64,000 bases of DNA, taken from positions 1 to 64,000 of the forward strand of contig FWCC01000060.1 of assembly GCA_900169235.1 (NCBI GenBank), read 5' to 3'. Position numbers and translations under genes: made by a program. How positions within the stretch are numbered: position 1 is the first letter of the stretch; each line of letters opens with the position of its first letter. Origin of the DNA: Zarea fungicola. Taxonomy: Eukaryota > Ascomycota > Sordariomycetes > Hypocreales > Cordycipitaceae. A model generated the notes under the pieces. That model made no database searches. It was not told the DNA's origin and worked only from the letters and a program-made list of their open reading frames with translations. Positions 46,031-57,797 of this stretch are shown one piece after another.

Positions 46031-47024
46031 TTACAGATCGTCATCAGAGCCCTCGTCAGGCAGGGCAGTGTCCTGGGCGCTCTTCATCTCCGCCTCGTAC
46101 TTGGCAAGGAGCTCCTTGTCGACAGTGGCGGTAGGGGGAGCAAGCGCAGGTGCAGCGACGAACTCCTGCAAATGAAAGGTTAGTTTCCGGCTTCATTGCA
46201 GAGCATGGGCAGTGGTGGGTACACGAACCAGAGCGGGGTTGCCGACAAGCTTGCGAGCGAGCCACAGGAAGGGCTTCTCGAAGTTGTAGTTGGACTTGGC
46301 AGAGATATCGTAGTACTGGAGGTTCTTCTTGCGGTGGAAAGTGATGCTCTTGGCCTTGACCTTGCGCTCCTTGACATCGACCTTGTTACCGCAGAGAACA
46401 ATGGGGATGTTCTCGCAGACACGGACAAGATCACCTAGTAAAAGTCAATAAATTTCCCATCTCGCACCTCAAGGAATCGTCATCAGCTTACGGTGCCAGT
46501 TGGGAACGTTCTTGTAGGTGATGCGGGATGTCACGTCAAACATGATGATACCGCACTGGCCGTTGATGTAGTAACCATCACGGAGACCACCGAACTTCTC
46601 CTGACCAGCGGTATCCCATACATCGAACTGAATCTCACCAAAGTTCTGCTACCTGTTAGTTGCTGCGATTCGTGTTTCGCTCGTTTGCATGGCTGGCGAC
46701 ATACGGTAGAGAAGCCGAGGGGGTGGACCTCGACACCGAGAGTGGCAAGGTACTTTTTTTCGAATTCACCAGTTTCGTGACGCTTGACAAAGGTGGTCTA
46801 TATGGGGATTCAGGTTAGCAAAGGCGATACATCAAAGGCGTCAGCCCGTGCAAACAAGACGGAGCAGAGTGACGGCATGGGCGGTGACATCACGAAGGTC
46901 GCCATTTTCGCGGGGCAGGAGTGGTTTGCGATGGAAACTCCTGTTGCCAAGGGTCGCAACGTACCTTGCCAGTACCACCATCACCAACGAGCACAAGCTT
47001 GAAAGTAGGCTTTTCCACAGACAT
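46031..47024 (-). CDS. gsp1: Ran GTPase (GSP1)
   Basis: Small GTPase that drives nucleocytoplasmic transport and spindle assembly. Five exons: 47024-46965, 46797-46705, 46645-46492, 46434-46229 and 46165-46031, giving 215 aa, the family length. The introns are 167, 59, 57 and 63 nt. The P-loop GDGGTGKT spans intron 1. The effector region ([16 protein letters not shown]), [21 protein letters not shown] and [20 protein letters not shown] are canonical Ran. The C-terminus ends acidic (DEGSDDDL), as in Ran, with no prenylation cysteine. Codons are strongly biased (C-ending), indicating high expression. Upstream of the ATG the minus strand has a long CT-rich promoter. Confidence 0.97.
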
Positions 47025-49087
47025 TTTGAGATTAAAAGTCGGTCGGCACGGGGACCAGTTGTGAGGTATGTAAACAAGGCGGGGTTCTGGAGGGGCGGTT
47101 AATATCTTGCGGGATACTGGAAACTCAAGAAAAGGTCGCTTCGTCGAGGTCGAATGGAGATCCCAGGCGCGCGAGGAGACGGTGGGAGGAAGAATTTACC
47201 TGGAGGGGTATCGTGGGGGTGGTTGTGCCTGAAAGACGAAAATGCACAATCGGTCAACCTTTAGTGTTTTTACAGGCGGCGGGGAGGGACGGGCAAGGGA
47301 GGGTGTTATCAAACGAAAAATTTCAGTCGCCCAGGCAGAGGGGCGGGTGGGCTTTATGCACGTGACATCATTTCAATTCAACCAGGCATCAGTGACCGCC
47401 TAACTAGCACCTGGATTTGCGCATTTATAAATGGTACAAGCAAACAAACAGTGACTTACCAACTAACCTAGGTACCTGCTAGCCTATTTGGTGCCTGTCA
47501 TCTACATATGGTAGTAGGTACCTGCTTAATTGGGTACTAGGTACTCCGTACGACAGGAGTACCTTGCATCATAATTTGCATCAAAGTATCAACCGACCTG
47601 GTAGTTACACCTGGACGGCGTGCCACTGTGCTCCTTCAACCCAACATCTTCTCAGCTCACCTTGTGCTGTCTCTCTCAACCAACCCTTGCATGTGGTGGA
47701 TAAATTCCCTCTTGATCCCTCTATCATGCTTTGGCACCCTATAGCTTCACCCGAAAAGATGAGCTTTAACGCAAGATGTAACCTAGCATCATATTTCCCA
47801 AATGTCCTGAACATCTGGGAATCGTTTCTTGGCAAATCAACGCCGTACACCCTCATCTCACTCCGGAGATTCGGTGAATTCATGACAAGTTATCTTACCT
47901 ACGCCCAATCTAGTACAAGATACAGCCATATATATAGAATATATAGTGATGTAACTCGCCATGCCAGCGAACAAAGCCGGTCCGCCGCTCTACTAGTAAT
48001 AGTTGATTCCTCCTCCAAAGTTCTACCACCCCTGCTTGATTCTCAAAGAAATTCATATTTTCGCACACAATATCACCACGAATAGTATCCCTTGATCATG
48101 GTGCGGGAAGGCTTTAGCAGAGTCTTTTTTAGGCTACAGTCGACAATTGTGATCCCAAATGTTGACAGTTCCTAGCGATTCTGCGTTTGAGAGAGATATT
48201 TCTTGGATTTGCTTCACCTAAATATGTAACGATACGCGAGCCGAGTCTACCAGAAGGCCGTTTGTTCTAAACACAATGAATGACGTCGAAATCTTGTTCC
48301 AAGACACTGTCTGTACCAATGGCATAGACAACGCCAGAAGCGCCATACGAGAGATAATAAGACTTGATGAGGTCTAGCGGCAGTTAATAGTTACGGTCAC
48401 AGAGATGTGCGAGGTCAAGTTCATTAATGGAATTCGCGTTCATTGATGTCAAAAAGTCTTCACAAGGGATGAATACAGTGGCGCCGAAAGTGGAGCCAGT
48501 TGCTCACAACAAAGGACGGGTTAAGAAGTGACAAGCCACCTTTTCTTTATGGCCTACATCTTCAAAGCACCTAGCATGCAAGCATGTTCAAAGGCAGAAA
48601 CAGGGGCTGCACTTTTATGCCACTGCATTGGCTGTGACTAAGCTCGTTTACCCGGGGAATTGCCTTTATTTCGTCGACTTGGAGACGTGCCCGATCACAA
48701 TACTGCCTGAGCCTTGCAATTCTTGCTCGTTTCACCCCAAGTGTCCAGGCTGCCCAAATACTTGCGGAACACACCACAATAATCTCTGTTGCCTGGCTTA
48801 ATTCCACAGGCCTGCCTCGTATGTTGGGTGCCGTCCATTGATTCATCTGGCGCCGATGAACAGCGTTGTAACGCAGCCCAAAAAATTATGCCACATCGAC
48901 ATGCTGGCAGATACAATGTCATTTTGAACCACAAACCGTCACATGCAGCTTCGCTAAACAGATATGCCCGATCAGACAGCGCCCTTCCGCGGCATAATTC
49001 TAGCCGCTCGGGTTGAATTGTTGTGGTTTGCTTCAAATTGAGTGCTACCCGATTTAATTAATATACATAATACTTCTGGGCGATAAA
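47025..49087. other. 2-kb intergenic block with GGTACCTA cluster
   Basis: The Ran promoter occupies about 47025-47300. At 47455-47565 there is a dense cluster of related words (AACCTAGGTACCTGCTAG, GTAGTAGGTACCTG, TACTAGGTACTCCGTAC, GGAGTACC), most of them self-complementary around GGTACC. The open frame 47564-48085 starts at TTG and has no recognisable product, so it is not called. The rest shows nothing. Confidence 0.5.
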
Positions 49088-50006
49088 CTACATCTGCAAG
49101 ATGTGGCAGCCCAGCATGCCTCGCCCACCCCAAGTGCGCGTTGGTGTAAGTGTTAATCGTAGCTCTTCCCGAGCCGCAACACCCGATAATCGTGACACTC
49201 GTATAAACACATTGCTCTGTAGTATGAAAGTTTAGAGAATTGAAATGCAAAGAGAATTGAAATGCAAAGAGAATTGAAATGCAAAGAGAATTGAAATGCA
49301 AAGAGAATTGAAAGGAAAACGTACGCCTTCGTTGCCCTGGACGCACTCTGCGACCTTTTTCAGACCATCGTGGTTTGCTCGGTTGACATAGCCGAAGTTG
49401 CGGATCTCATCACCAGCCTTGAGTCCTGCACGCTCTGCTGGGCTGTTGGGAGCAACGCTATTAACCTTGGCAAAAGGTGCATCGAGGGACTGCGCTTCAC
49501 TATCGGGCAAGATACCGGATGCGCCTATTGCCTCCGCAGAGGGGGCAAACTCGGTAGCATCGACAACGCTTGCAAAGTGCTCGTGCAAATGTTTTTCAAT
49601 ATTTGCCATCAGCTCCTTGTAGTCATTTTTCAAACGAATAATTCGCGCTCTTGTAGTTCGAACTAGCAGCTGTCATCAGACTCAACGCACGTTTTCCAAT
49701 CATATAAACCTCTTACTCTGCGCAACATCGATATCAGAGCGCGGAAAGCCGTCTCCTGTGAGAAGTGGAGTATTCATATCAACCCCATGCTGAATGGTTT
49801 GATTAGAAAAGGTTTCTTGCGAGAGAAATACACAACTCCCTCATGTCACATACAGAGTCCAATACGCTGCCAAGCGCCTTCAGCTCAGCCTCAGTATTGT
49901 CTTTCTTTTGCTGAAGCTCCGCGAAACTAAGATGACCAGTGGCGCCGTTCGTAGCAGGTCCGCTAGTTGGCCCCGAGGGGATAGTGGGAGCGTGTAAGTT
50001 ATTCAT
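49088..50006 (-). CDS. nas2: 26S proteasome assembly chaperone NAS2/p27 (PDZ domain)
   Basis: Chaperone that binds the Rpt5 tail during assembly of the proteasome base (human PSMD9). The exons are 50006-49854, 49789-49717, 49662-49325 and 49216-49088, giving 230 aa. The N-terminal part is a coiled coil (LSFAELQQKKDNTEAELKALGSVLDSHGVDMNTPLLTGDGFPRSDIDV, across intron 1; then RTTRARIIRLKNDYKELM). The PDZ-like domain (about residues 130-225) has APFAKVNSVAPNSPAERAGLKAGDEI and ends LRLTLTPTRTWGGRGMLGCHI, matching the conserved W-x-G-x-G-LLGC C-terminus. The last exon is recognisable only after splicing out a 108-nt intron that is almost entirely a minisatellite. Unspliced, the frame reads into repeat-encoded nonsense. 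Confidence 0.92.
49234..49314 (+). repeat. 17-bp minisatellite, about 4.8 copies, inside the last NAS2 intron
   Basis: AGAGAATTGAAATGCAA repeats head to tail four times without a mismatch (49234-49301), plus a partial fifth copy (49302-49314) that ends in AAAGG. It occupies 81 of 108 intron bases. On the NAS2 strand it reads TTGCATTTCAATTCTCT, so it supplies the polypyrimidine-like DNA of the intron. Confidence 0.97.
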
Positions 50007-50461
50007 CGGTAAAGGGAGAGCAAAGGCTATGTGTAGATTAAGTTGGAAACATTGGAAACTTTGGTAATAATCGCCAAACTTGATAGGCGTGTTAGGAGCT
50101 TGCCTGCGGGGTGCTAAGTTACGTCGCCATGATTGCCTGGTGGTGAGTTGTTTGCAACAGTACCACAACAAAACATGAAATACTAATTGAAAAATAATGG
50201 TTTTCTTTTAATCGATAGGTCGATAAATATCTAAAATTTGCCAAGATTTTTTACACCCGTTCGCCCACCGATTTCTTGCTAAATAGCTATCCCTCACTCT
50301 CTGAAGCCTAGCGCCCCAAGGCGTCGACTAGTAGGTACCTGTGAAATCTCCTCCACTTTTCGGAGCTACGTTTGTGCCAGTGCCCAACTTTCTTTGCTGC
50401 ATCAGTCGCCAAAACTATCTTGTTCACTTGCACCTAATTCTGCCCGCGTGTCAAGAATACG
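50007..50461. promoter_or_regulatory. Shared divergent promoter, nas2 / PWI gene
   Basis: 455 bp lie between divergent start codons. It contains GTAGGTACCTGTG at 50331-50343 and an AT-rich core around 50180-50240. Bidirectional use is inferred from geometry. Confidence 0.4.
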
Positions 50462-51751
50462 ATGGCGTCGAGAACAGATGCGCGTCTGTTAAAGACGACT
50501 AAGTTCCCTCCGGAGTTTAGCAAGAAAGTTGACATGCAGAAAGTGAACCTCGGAGTAATGAAAAAGTTGGTTGCTCTCTACCAAACGAGTAGCTGATCGC
50601 GTGTACTGACATTGCCAACAGATGGATTGCAAGCCGCATTGCCGAAATTTTAGGCAATGACGACGATGTCGTCATTGAGCTATGCTTCGGCCTTGTAGAG
50701 GGGCCTAGATACGTAAGTACCTTGCTAACGGCCTGCATTTTCACAGCTAACCGTTTGGCCTTCATCTCAGCCGGACATCAAGGCGCTGCAGATTCAACTC
50801 ACTGGATTCCTCGATAAAGACACCGCGCCATTTTGTAAAGAACTATGGAAGCTCTTTCTAAGCGCACAAGACAGCCCACAGGGTGTTCCGAAAGAGCTTT
50901 TGGAAGCTAAGAAGCTTGAGCTTATGCAAGAAAAAGTTGGTGACAAACTCTCTCTCCCCAAGAAACCTATTAACAGTGTCAAGTTGGAGCAGGGTAAAGC
51001 CACCGAGAATACCAGAGACCGCCGCGACGAACCCGATCGCCGCGACCGAAGGGATAGACCACGCGATCGAGGTGACAATCGCCAAGGACGTTGGAACGAC
51101 CGCGGTTTTGAAAGCCGAGGCGGTAATAACAGACCTGTGCAACGCTCACAATCTCCGGACGCACGCTTTCGCGGTCCTAGAGGAGATAGCTATGTACCGC
51201 GGGGAAGAGATGGTCCACCGCAGGGACGAGGACGAGATCGGGATCGACGTTCCAAGCGTTCACCATCCGTTTCGTCATCGAGAAGATCGAGGTCCGCATC
51301 ACGTAGCCGATCGCGCTCTTCCACCTCGCGCCGAAGAAGAGACTCCCCACCACGCGGAGCAAAGTCACGGAAACGATCTAGGTCTCGTTCTCTGTCGCCA
51401 CAGCGAAGGGGCGATCGAACAGAGCGACGCGGAAATAGAAATAGGTCACCTATTGCGAAGAAGTCACGACGAGACCCGAGAAGCCGTTCTCGTAGTAGAG
51501 GGCGATCGTCATCCGCGTCGGTGGCGTCCAGCCGATCACGAAGCTTTTCATCATCCAGAAGCCGGAGTAGGAGCCGGAGCCGTAGTCAGAGCAGAAGCAG
51601 AAGCCGCAGCCGCAGCAGCCTCAACCGAAGAAGCAAGAGCTCATCGAACGAGCCGTCCGGAAAACCTCAAGGTAGACGGGGATCACCAACACGTGCTGTG
51701 GCGCGCAGACGTAACAGCTCTTCAGCTTCTGCTTCGCCAGGTCGTGGTTGA
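50462..51751 (+). CDS. PWI-domain SR-rich splicing factor (SRRM1-like)
   Basis: Nuclear pre-mRNA splicing coactivator type. The exons are 50462-50565, 50622-50712 and 50771-51751, giving 391 aa. The PWI domain occupies about residues 15-115: FPPEFSKKVDMQKVNLGVMKKWIASRI joined over intron 1, ILGNDDDVVIELCFGLVE, then IKALQIQLTGFLDKDTAPFCKELWKLFLSAQ. The PWI motif core appears as K-W-I. A basic region rich in RDRR/RDRG follows, and then a long RS domain (roughly residues 200-390) with runs of SRSRSRSRS. SRRM1 homologues have the same order: N-terminal PWI, then RS. It is a head-to-tail neighbour of eaf6. A frame shifted by one base is also open from 50883 to 51932, probably an effect of the RS codons. 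Confidence 0.9.
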
Positions 51752-52500
51752 AACGCGATACTACGGGCTACATGATACTATATTGATTGGAAAGACTAAG
51801 CGGCATCCATTGAATAAATTGGAGGACGAAATGACCCAGATATTGAACTATGCAAAAGACATATCGCTAATGCGTCTCTTCTCGCAGCATTCATTGAACG
51901 TACAGGACTATGAGAAGGAGAAATTCAAATAAATTATCTAAGCCTTTGTTTGAACGAATCCTATAATACGAAGTAAGCATTTCAAAAACTGGCTGAATCA
52001 TGAAAACCAAATCAAGGACATTACTGTATTCATTCCATTCCTGTTCCCTTACGGCGGGATGAAGCTGAAGTGGTTAGCGGACTGAGAGCACAAGGGGCTT
52101 AATAGGTGCCACCGAGCACGCCATGTCATCTGTGTAGATTTTTTTTTTTAGAAAAAAAAAACCATTTATTCCCTGTAATAGTGTACAATTGACTATTATT
52201 AATATTATTAACTACTGATTATATAAGTTCCCATGTTTTGTAACTGCTTCATGAGACTGCTACTGTAGATACACATCATCGTCAATAGAATCGTTACACT
52301 TTCGGCTCGACATGATGTTGCCCCACATTTAACCTCAACTTTCCAGATGCGGCTACAGTTGCTGAACTTGTTTATCACATCACGCGACAACCCATCAAGA
52401 CGGCGATATTCACATCAACGTCGGATCCTAGAAGTGGTGTGAAAGCTATATTGGAGTATCTGTGCTGTTACCGCAACAGGCAGAGCGCCGACCACGCGAG
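51752..52500. other. Intergenic spacer with T11/A11 inverted runs
   Basis: 3' UTR of the PWI gene, then AT-rich sequence. T11 (52139-52149) and A11 (52152-52162) runs separated by two bases form a simple hairpin. The last 100 bases hold the eaf6 leader. No gene seen. Confidence 0.5.
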
Positions 52501-53170
52501 ATGGCAGAGAACAAACAAGGCGCTGCCGGCGAAGGGCCGCAACCGACCATGACAGAATACAAGAAGTCGCAGGCGCGCGTACGAGAGTTAGTCGAGAAGC
52601 GCCGTCTTCTGGAAAAGCGATTGGTAAGGTTTTCACGGGCTATTGCGCCAATGGGTGTTACATGACCTGACAATACTGACGGAGCGATACAGAACCAAGT
52701 CGAAGAGGGCATCATCCAGAAGGAGTCGGCCTACCTAGAGAACACGCCTAGCGGAAACATCATTACCGGATTCGATAATTACATGAAGGGTATTACTGGT
52801 GCAGCTGCGCAGCGTCGAAAGACAGGCCCCATGGACCAAAATCGCGTGTTTTCGCGATCGTCCATATCCTATCGACCTATTGCCAGTGTAAGACTTTTGT
52901 GCCACACACTGTGTATGGATTTTGTGCGCTGATGAATTTATTTTATAGGATTCGGCGACCCCGGGATCAACGCCCGGATCTCTCGCTCCTACGCCGGTGT
53001 CTGCGTCCTTCCGCGACAGTGGCTCTGGTTCGACGCCGAGCGCGGGTGGAGCTGCTGCATCCAAAAACTCGAAGAAGAAGAAGTCGGCGCCACAACAGGA
53101 GACTGAAGACAGCGAGAATGACACACAGACATCAAAGAAGCGCACCAACTTTGGCGCATCGAGGAAGTAG
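52501..53170 (+). CDS. eaf6: Chromatin modification-related protein EAF6 (NuA4 subunit)
   Basis: Small subunit of the NuA4 histone acetyltransferase complex. The exons are 52501-52623, 52693-52887 and 52949-53170 (introns 69 and 61 nt), giving 179 aa. The family core is a coiled coil (EYKKSQARVRELVEKRRLLEKRL joined over intron 1 to NQVEEGIIQKESAYLE), then NTPSGNIITGFDNYMKG and the RVFSRSSISY motif. The C-terminus is disordered, with TPGSTPGSLAPTPVS and a KNSKKKKSAPQQ basic patch. ATG 52501 is used because the frame upstream has no other ATG. Confidence 0.93.
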
Positions 53171-54082
53171 GGTCCCGAGAGCTCCGAAGCAGAAAGGTGT
53201 CTTAATGATGGATGGGTCACTTGATGGGTTATTTCAGGGAGAGGACCATTTGTTGAGCATGAGTTACGAAAGGCGTTATGGGAAATACCATTATAATTCT
53301 GATTTGTTTAAGCTTGTTCAACTCTTTACGTGTTCTCACGAGACTTGACGGCCGACATGCGTGGCCTGAATAGCCAGTATTGGCCCAGGGTGCATATGCT
53401 ACTGTGGCTCAGTACAGCACTTTGGCATCGGGAGGCTTTTACGGCGCTTCAATCCTCCATTTCAGCACGAGCATGAGTATGAGTACGAGCCTGTCAAGCT
53501 GTCTACGGCTTCAGCGCGGACCGCCAATGTTGTTTGAAACAGGTCTGTCTCACTGCCAATGTCTAAAATAAAATGGCTTAAAGAGTCTTATTGGCGGTAG
53601 ATATATCCTCTATCAGTCTCATTGTGGGATTTCAGCCTTTGTGTATTTATCTCAAACGTGTTTCATTTGCTTGGTTCTTGGTTGCACGACCAAGACAGAA
53701 TCCTGAAATACAGTGAGTGGCTTACAGCGGCCACAGTCGTGGGTCAGGTACCCGTGCAATGAACTTACAGGTACCACTACTGCGCTGTAGGTAGCTACCT
53801 GCCCAAAGCAGATGAGGGGTTCATGCAGTGGCAAACGGCTCGATGCGGGGTCACCACCAACCTTGCTGGATGCCGTTTTCGAGCTAACGCAGCTTCAGAT
53901 GTGTTATTCTTTTACCTTATGAGATCCGCTCCAGTCGCTGCCTCCTTCTTCTCTTCCCATTTCCCCTCTTTCATCTGCTTCCTAACTTGTGTCTTTGTAT
54001 GTCATTGATGAGGATTGCAATTTCTTCAACTTGTTGAGGTTGACACTTGGAATTACTCACTTACACACTGAGACGTGTCACC
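53171..54082. other. Intergenic spacer and promoter of the S9 peptidase gene
   Basis: No gene supported. GGTACC-type words occur at 53746-53800 (CAGGTACCCG, CAGGTACCAC, GTAGGTAGCTACCTGCCC). The last 150 bases are CT-rich leader sequence. Confidence 0.5.
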
Positions 54083-56467
54083 ATGACGGTTCAAGCCTCC
54101 CAGTTCACTCCAGAGGTGCTCCTCTCCGCTCCGCGAAGATCCCCTGGTGTACCCAATGGACGTGGAGATTTTGTCCTCTATACGGTACGTTGCCAATACA
54201 AGTCAATTGGTCTCAAAAAGAGCATTGTCGTGAATGCCACCCCTTCCTATTTAGCACTAATAACCATATGCTGCAGGTGACGACATACTCCTTCGAGACT
54301 CATTCAAAGACTGCTCAGATTCGGGTTCTCAACATCCAAGACGGCTCGTCACACCTCATTTCGGAGGACGTTGGTGCCAGTGAGCCCGTTTGGATTAGTG
54401 ACACCGAGGTTGCCTTTTTAAAGGGTCATGACAACAGTACAGATCTCCTCTATCAGGATATTGAGACACAGTCAGCCGAGTAAGTATCAAAATGATGGGA
54501 TACATTAGGAATGAAACGTCTATGACGCTAAAAAAAATGTCTATAAAGACCAAACTTGATCCATAGCTTCCCAGGAAGCCTCTCCAGCCCCAAGACGAAG
54601 ACACTGTCAAGCGGCAAGGTTGCTTTCGTTTCGGCTGCTGTTACCACCATCCATGGTAACCTATTCCGCGCCTCCGATGAAAAGCCATCGCTCTCATCCG
54701 GCAAAATCTACGATTCGCTCTTCGTTCGCCATTGGGACACTTGGCTGACCAAGAACGAAAATGCACTCTGGTACGGCCAGTTGGAGAAGACCAATGGTAA
54801 GTGGGCACTTGAAGGCAATAGCTTCAATCTACTTGCCGGTATCAAGCTAGCTTCTCCCGTTGGGCCCTTTGGTGGCGCTTCTGACTATGATATCCATGAA
54901 AATGCTATCGCGTTTGTCGCCAAAGATTCCACGATTAACCGTGCCCGATACACCAAAACTGATCTATACTTGACCCCCATCAAATCCTTTACTTCTCCAC
55001 CTGGCACGCCGCAGATTGTCAAAACTGGAGATCTTCTGGGATATACTCATAACCCAACATTTTCTCGTGATGGTAAGCAACTTGCCTTCTTCAGAATGAG
55101 AGACAAGCAATATGAGACCGACAAGCATCGTTTGCTTATGATTCCCGACATCAACAACCCTGCGAATGTTGAAGAGTTTTATGAGACCACCGATGGCGCT
55201 GGTGGCTGGGACCGCAGCCCAGGCTCCATCATATGGAGCGCCGACAACCAGCAGCTTATCATTACTGCTGAGGAGCATGGAAGAGTTTTGCTGTGGAAAT
55301 TACCGTCATCGCCATCCAAAGCCAAGAACCTTCCCATTCCCATCTTTGAAGATGGCGCTGTTTCCGATGCTTATCTTGTGGGCGATAGCACTACTCTCTT
55401 TGTCACCGCAAGGTCTAGAATTGAGAGCTCTAGATACCTTACCCTAGACCACGAGAGCAAAAACATGGTAGAGGTTTCCTCGAGCTCCAAGAACGGGAAG
55501 GCTTTCGGATTGAGCAAGGAGCAGTGCTTTGAGATTTGGTACCCTGGTGCTGCTGGATATAACAACCATGCTCTTTGCATGAAGCCGTCCAATTTTGACA
55601 AGAACAAGACGTATCCTCTTGCTTTCGTCGTTCACGGGGGACCGCAGAGTGCCTGGTTAGACGACTGGAGCACTCGTTGGAACCCCGCCATCCTTGCAGA
55701 GCAGGGCTATGTCGTGGTGTGCCCCAATCCCACTGGAAGCACTGGCTACGGCCAAGCTCACGTCGACGCTATTGCGCGGAACTGGGGCGGAACACCGTAC
55801 GAGGATCTTGTTAAAGCCTTTGAATTTGTTGAGAAGCAAATGCCGTATGTTGATATTAACCGTGCCGTTGCCCTCGGTGCTTCTTACGGTGGCTACATGA
55901 TGAGTTAGTAAGATCGATTCACGCCGTGTATGCTGTTACTAAATGGATAATAGACTGGTTCCAAGGTCACCCTCTTGGCCGACGGTTCAAGGCCATTGTT
56001 TGTCATGACGGTGTCTTTTCGACTCTCAGCCAGTGGAGTACCGAAGAGCTCTTCTTCCCCGAGCATGACTTTGGCGGCACCCTGTGGGAGCAGCGTGAGA
56101 TTTACGAGAAGTGGGATCCCGCACGACACACAGGCAATTGGCAGACGCCAATGCTGGTGAGTAGTAGCTGAGTGTGGATGCATAGATATTTGTTTTCTGA
56201 CGAAGAAACGCAATACAGGTTATCCACAATGAACTAGATTATCGTCTTAGCGTCGCCGAAGGCCTGGCAATGTTCAACGTCCTCCAAGCGCGCAAAATCC
56301 CCAGCAAACTGCTTATGTTCCCAGATGAGAACCATGTAAGTAATAAAACAAAATTGATCAACATATGTATTCTAATATGGCGACAGTGGGTTCTGAAACC
56401 AGAAAACTCTCTGGTCTGGCACAGGGAGGTGCTTGGCTGGATCAACAAGTTTAGTGCTTCGTCGTAG
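54083..56467 (+). CDS. DPP5-like prolyl oligopeptidase (family S9) dipeptidyl peptidase
   Basis: Serine peptidase with a beta-propeller and an alpha/beta-hydrolase domain. Six exons: 54083-54184, 54277-54479, 54567-55903, 55954-56156, 56219-56335 and 56387-56467, giving 680 aa; introns 50-92 nt. The N-terminal propeller contains WD-like blades ([48 protein letters not shown]). The catalytic domain has [26 protein letters not shown] and the nucleophile motif GASYGGYM with Ser541. Asp622 is in HNELDYRL and His654 in PDENHW, so the triad is complete. No signal peptide is seen ([14 protein letters not shown]), unlike secreted dipeptidyl peptidase V of Aspergillus, so an intracellular form is likely. 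Confidence 0.92.
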
Positions 56468-56957
56468 TTTTGGAAATGAGCAAATCAGGACATTGTTTTT
56501 CTAAGGATAGGATATTATGTGTAAAAATTATGTACCACTGCCATAGGTAAATGATACGTTTCTCCTTTGCAAATAGAAGAATGTCGCCACAGATTTTGAA
56601 TAAGTGTGATTCGGCGTACAGTGTGAAGTGCGAGCATCGCATAATTGGCACAGGGTTGACTTTCGATTGGCTCAAGCTCCAATTCACACAATTGACCCGT
56701 AGCTCCATTACACGTCCATCAATAGATTTGACTTCAAGCCGAAAGCAACCATACGTTATCCCTACGAGACCAAGAAATCGGCAGGGAGCTTTGGAACATG
56801 ATTTATGATAGCCCCAAATTAAACCCGACCGATTAAGTCCTAACAACAGCGCGGCGCAAACATAAAACAATCGCCCGACAATTTCGAAGCACAGTGACAA
56901 AAGCTCTCTCTTGTCTCGCGTTCGCGCAACGCATCCTCTTCTCATACAGCAACGAAA
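56468..56957. other. Intergenic spacer
   Basis: 3' end of the peptidase gene and promoter of taf3. No gene, repeat or clear motif seen. Confidence 0.5.
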
Positions 56958-57797
56958 ATGGCGACGCCGCCGGCATTTTTCCATGCGCTCCTCCGACCAG
57001 CCATACTGCAGATCCTCCGCGCCACGGGCTACCACTCCACGCGGCCCGCCGTGCTTGACTCCTTGACGGACCTGGCTGCGCGCTACATGCTACTTCTCTG
57101 CCAGCACACGGCCTCTCACGCGGCCAGCAACCACAGCGCCACGCAGCAGGCGGACGACTTTACGGTCACTGACGTGCGGCTCGCGTTACAGGATGTGGGT
57201 GCGTTTGGAGCGGAGAGGACGGTGACGGAGGAGGCGTGGCGCGGCGGGAAGGAGGACCTGCGCGGCGTGGAAGAGTTTATCGAGTGGTTCGGGGGACAGC
57301 GCATGAAGGAGCTCATGGAGTTTGGAAACGCAGACGGGGAGTCGGAAGCGACGGATTACTTGTCTGGTGAGACCCCCCCCCAAATCCCGCCGTGCCTTTG
57401 GAGCTTTGACCCGTGGGGGAAAGGCCAAAACTCGAAAAGCTAGCTATAGTCCCCCCTTTTTACTAACCTCTTTCTCCCATACACAGCTCTGAAAAAGAAA
57501 CACAACCAAACAGGCGACGATGCCAAGTTTCAAGGCACAATCCTCGGCCGACCGGGCGAAGGTACTGAGGTCCTGGTCGAGGGCGGACCGCTCACGACGA
57601 TTGAGGAATGGATGGCGCAGCGCAGCCCGGAGCTGCTGCGTGTGAACAACTATTACGATGGCTATGGAAACGGCGCGAATGGTGACAGGGGAAAGCGAGC
57701 CATGTCGATGTCTGGGAGTAGTAGCTCCGGACTGAGCTCTGTGGACAGCGAAATGCGTGATGCGGTGGTGGACGGTGATACCATGGATCTGTCATAA
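56958..57797 (+). CDS. taf3: TFIID subunit 3-like histone-fold protein (Bromo-TP domain)
   Basis: Histone-fold subunit of general transcription factor TFIID. The exons are 56958-57366 and 57487-57797 (120-nt intron), giving 239 aa. The bromodomain-associated histone fold spans about residues 5-95: FFHALLRPAILQILRATGYHSTRPAVLDSLTDLAARYMLLLCQHT, then DDFTVTDVRLALQDVGAF. It is followed by EEFIEWFGGQRMKELMEFG and ATDYLSALKKKHN across the intron, and by the fungal signature GRPGEGTEVLVEGGPLTTIEEW. The C-terminus is serine-rich. There is no PHD finger, as in other fungal TAF3 proteins. TAF8 shares the fold and is an alternative, but the length and the GRPGEGTEV block favour TAF3. Confidence 0.82.

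Noticed and set aside
47564..48085. 173-codon plus-strand frame downstream of the Ran gene
   Set aside because: Begins at TTG, not ATG; no motif, no intron signals that help, AT-rich non-coding composition.
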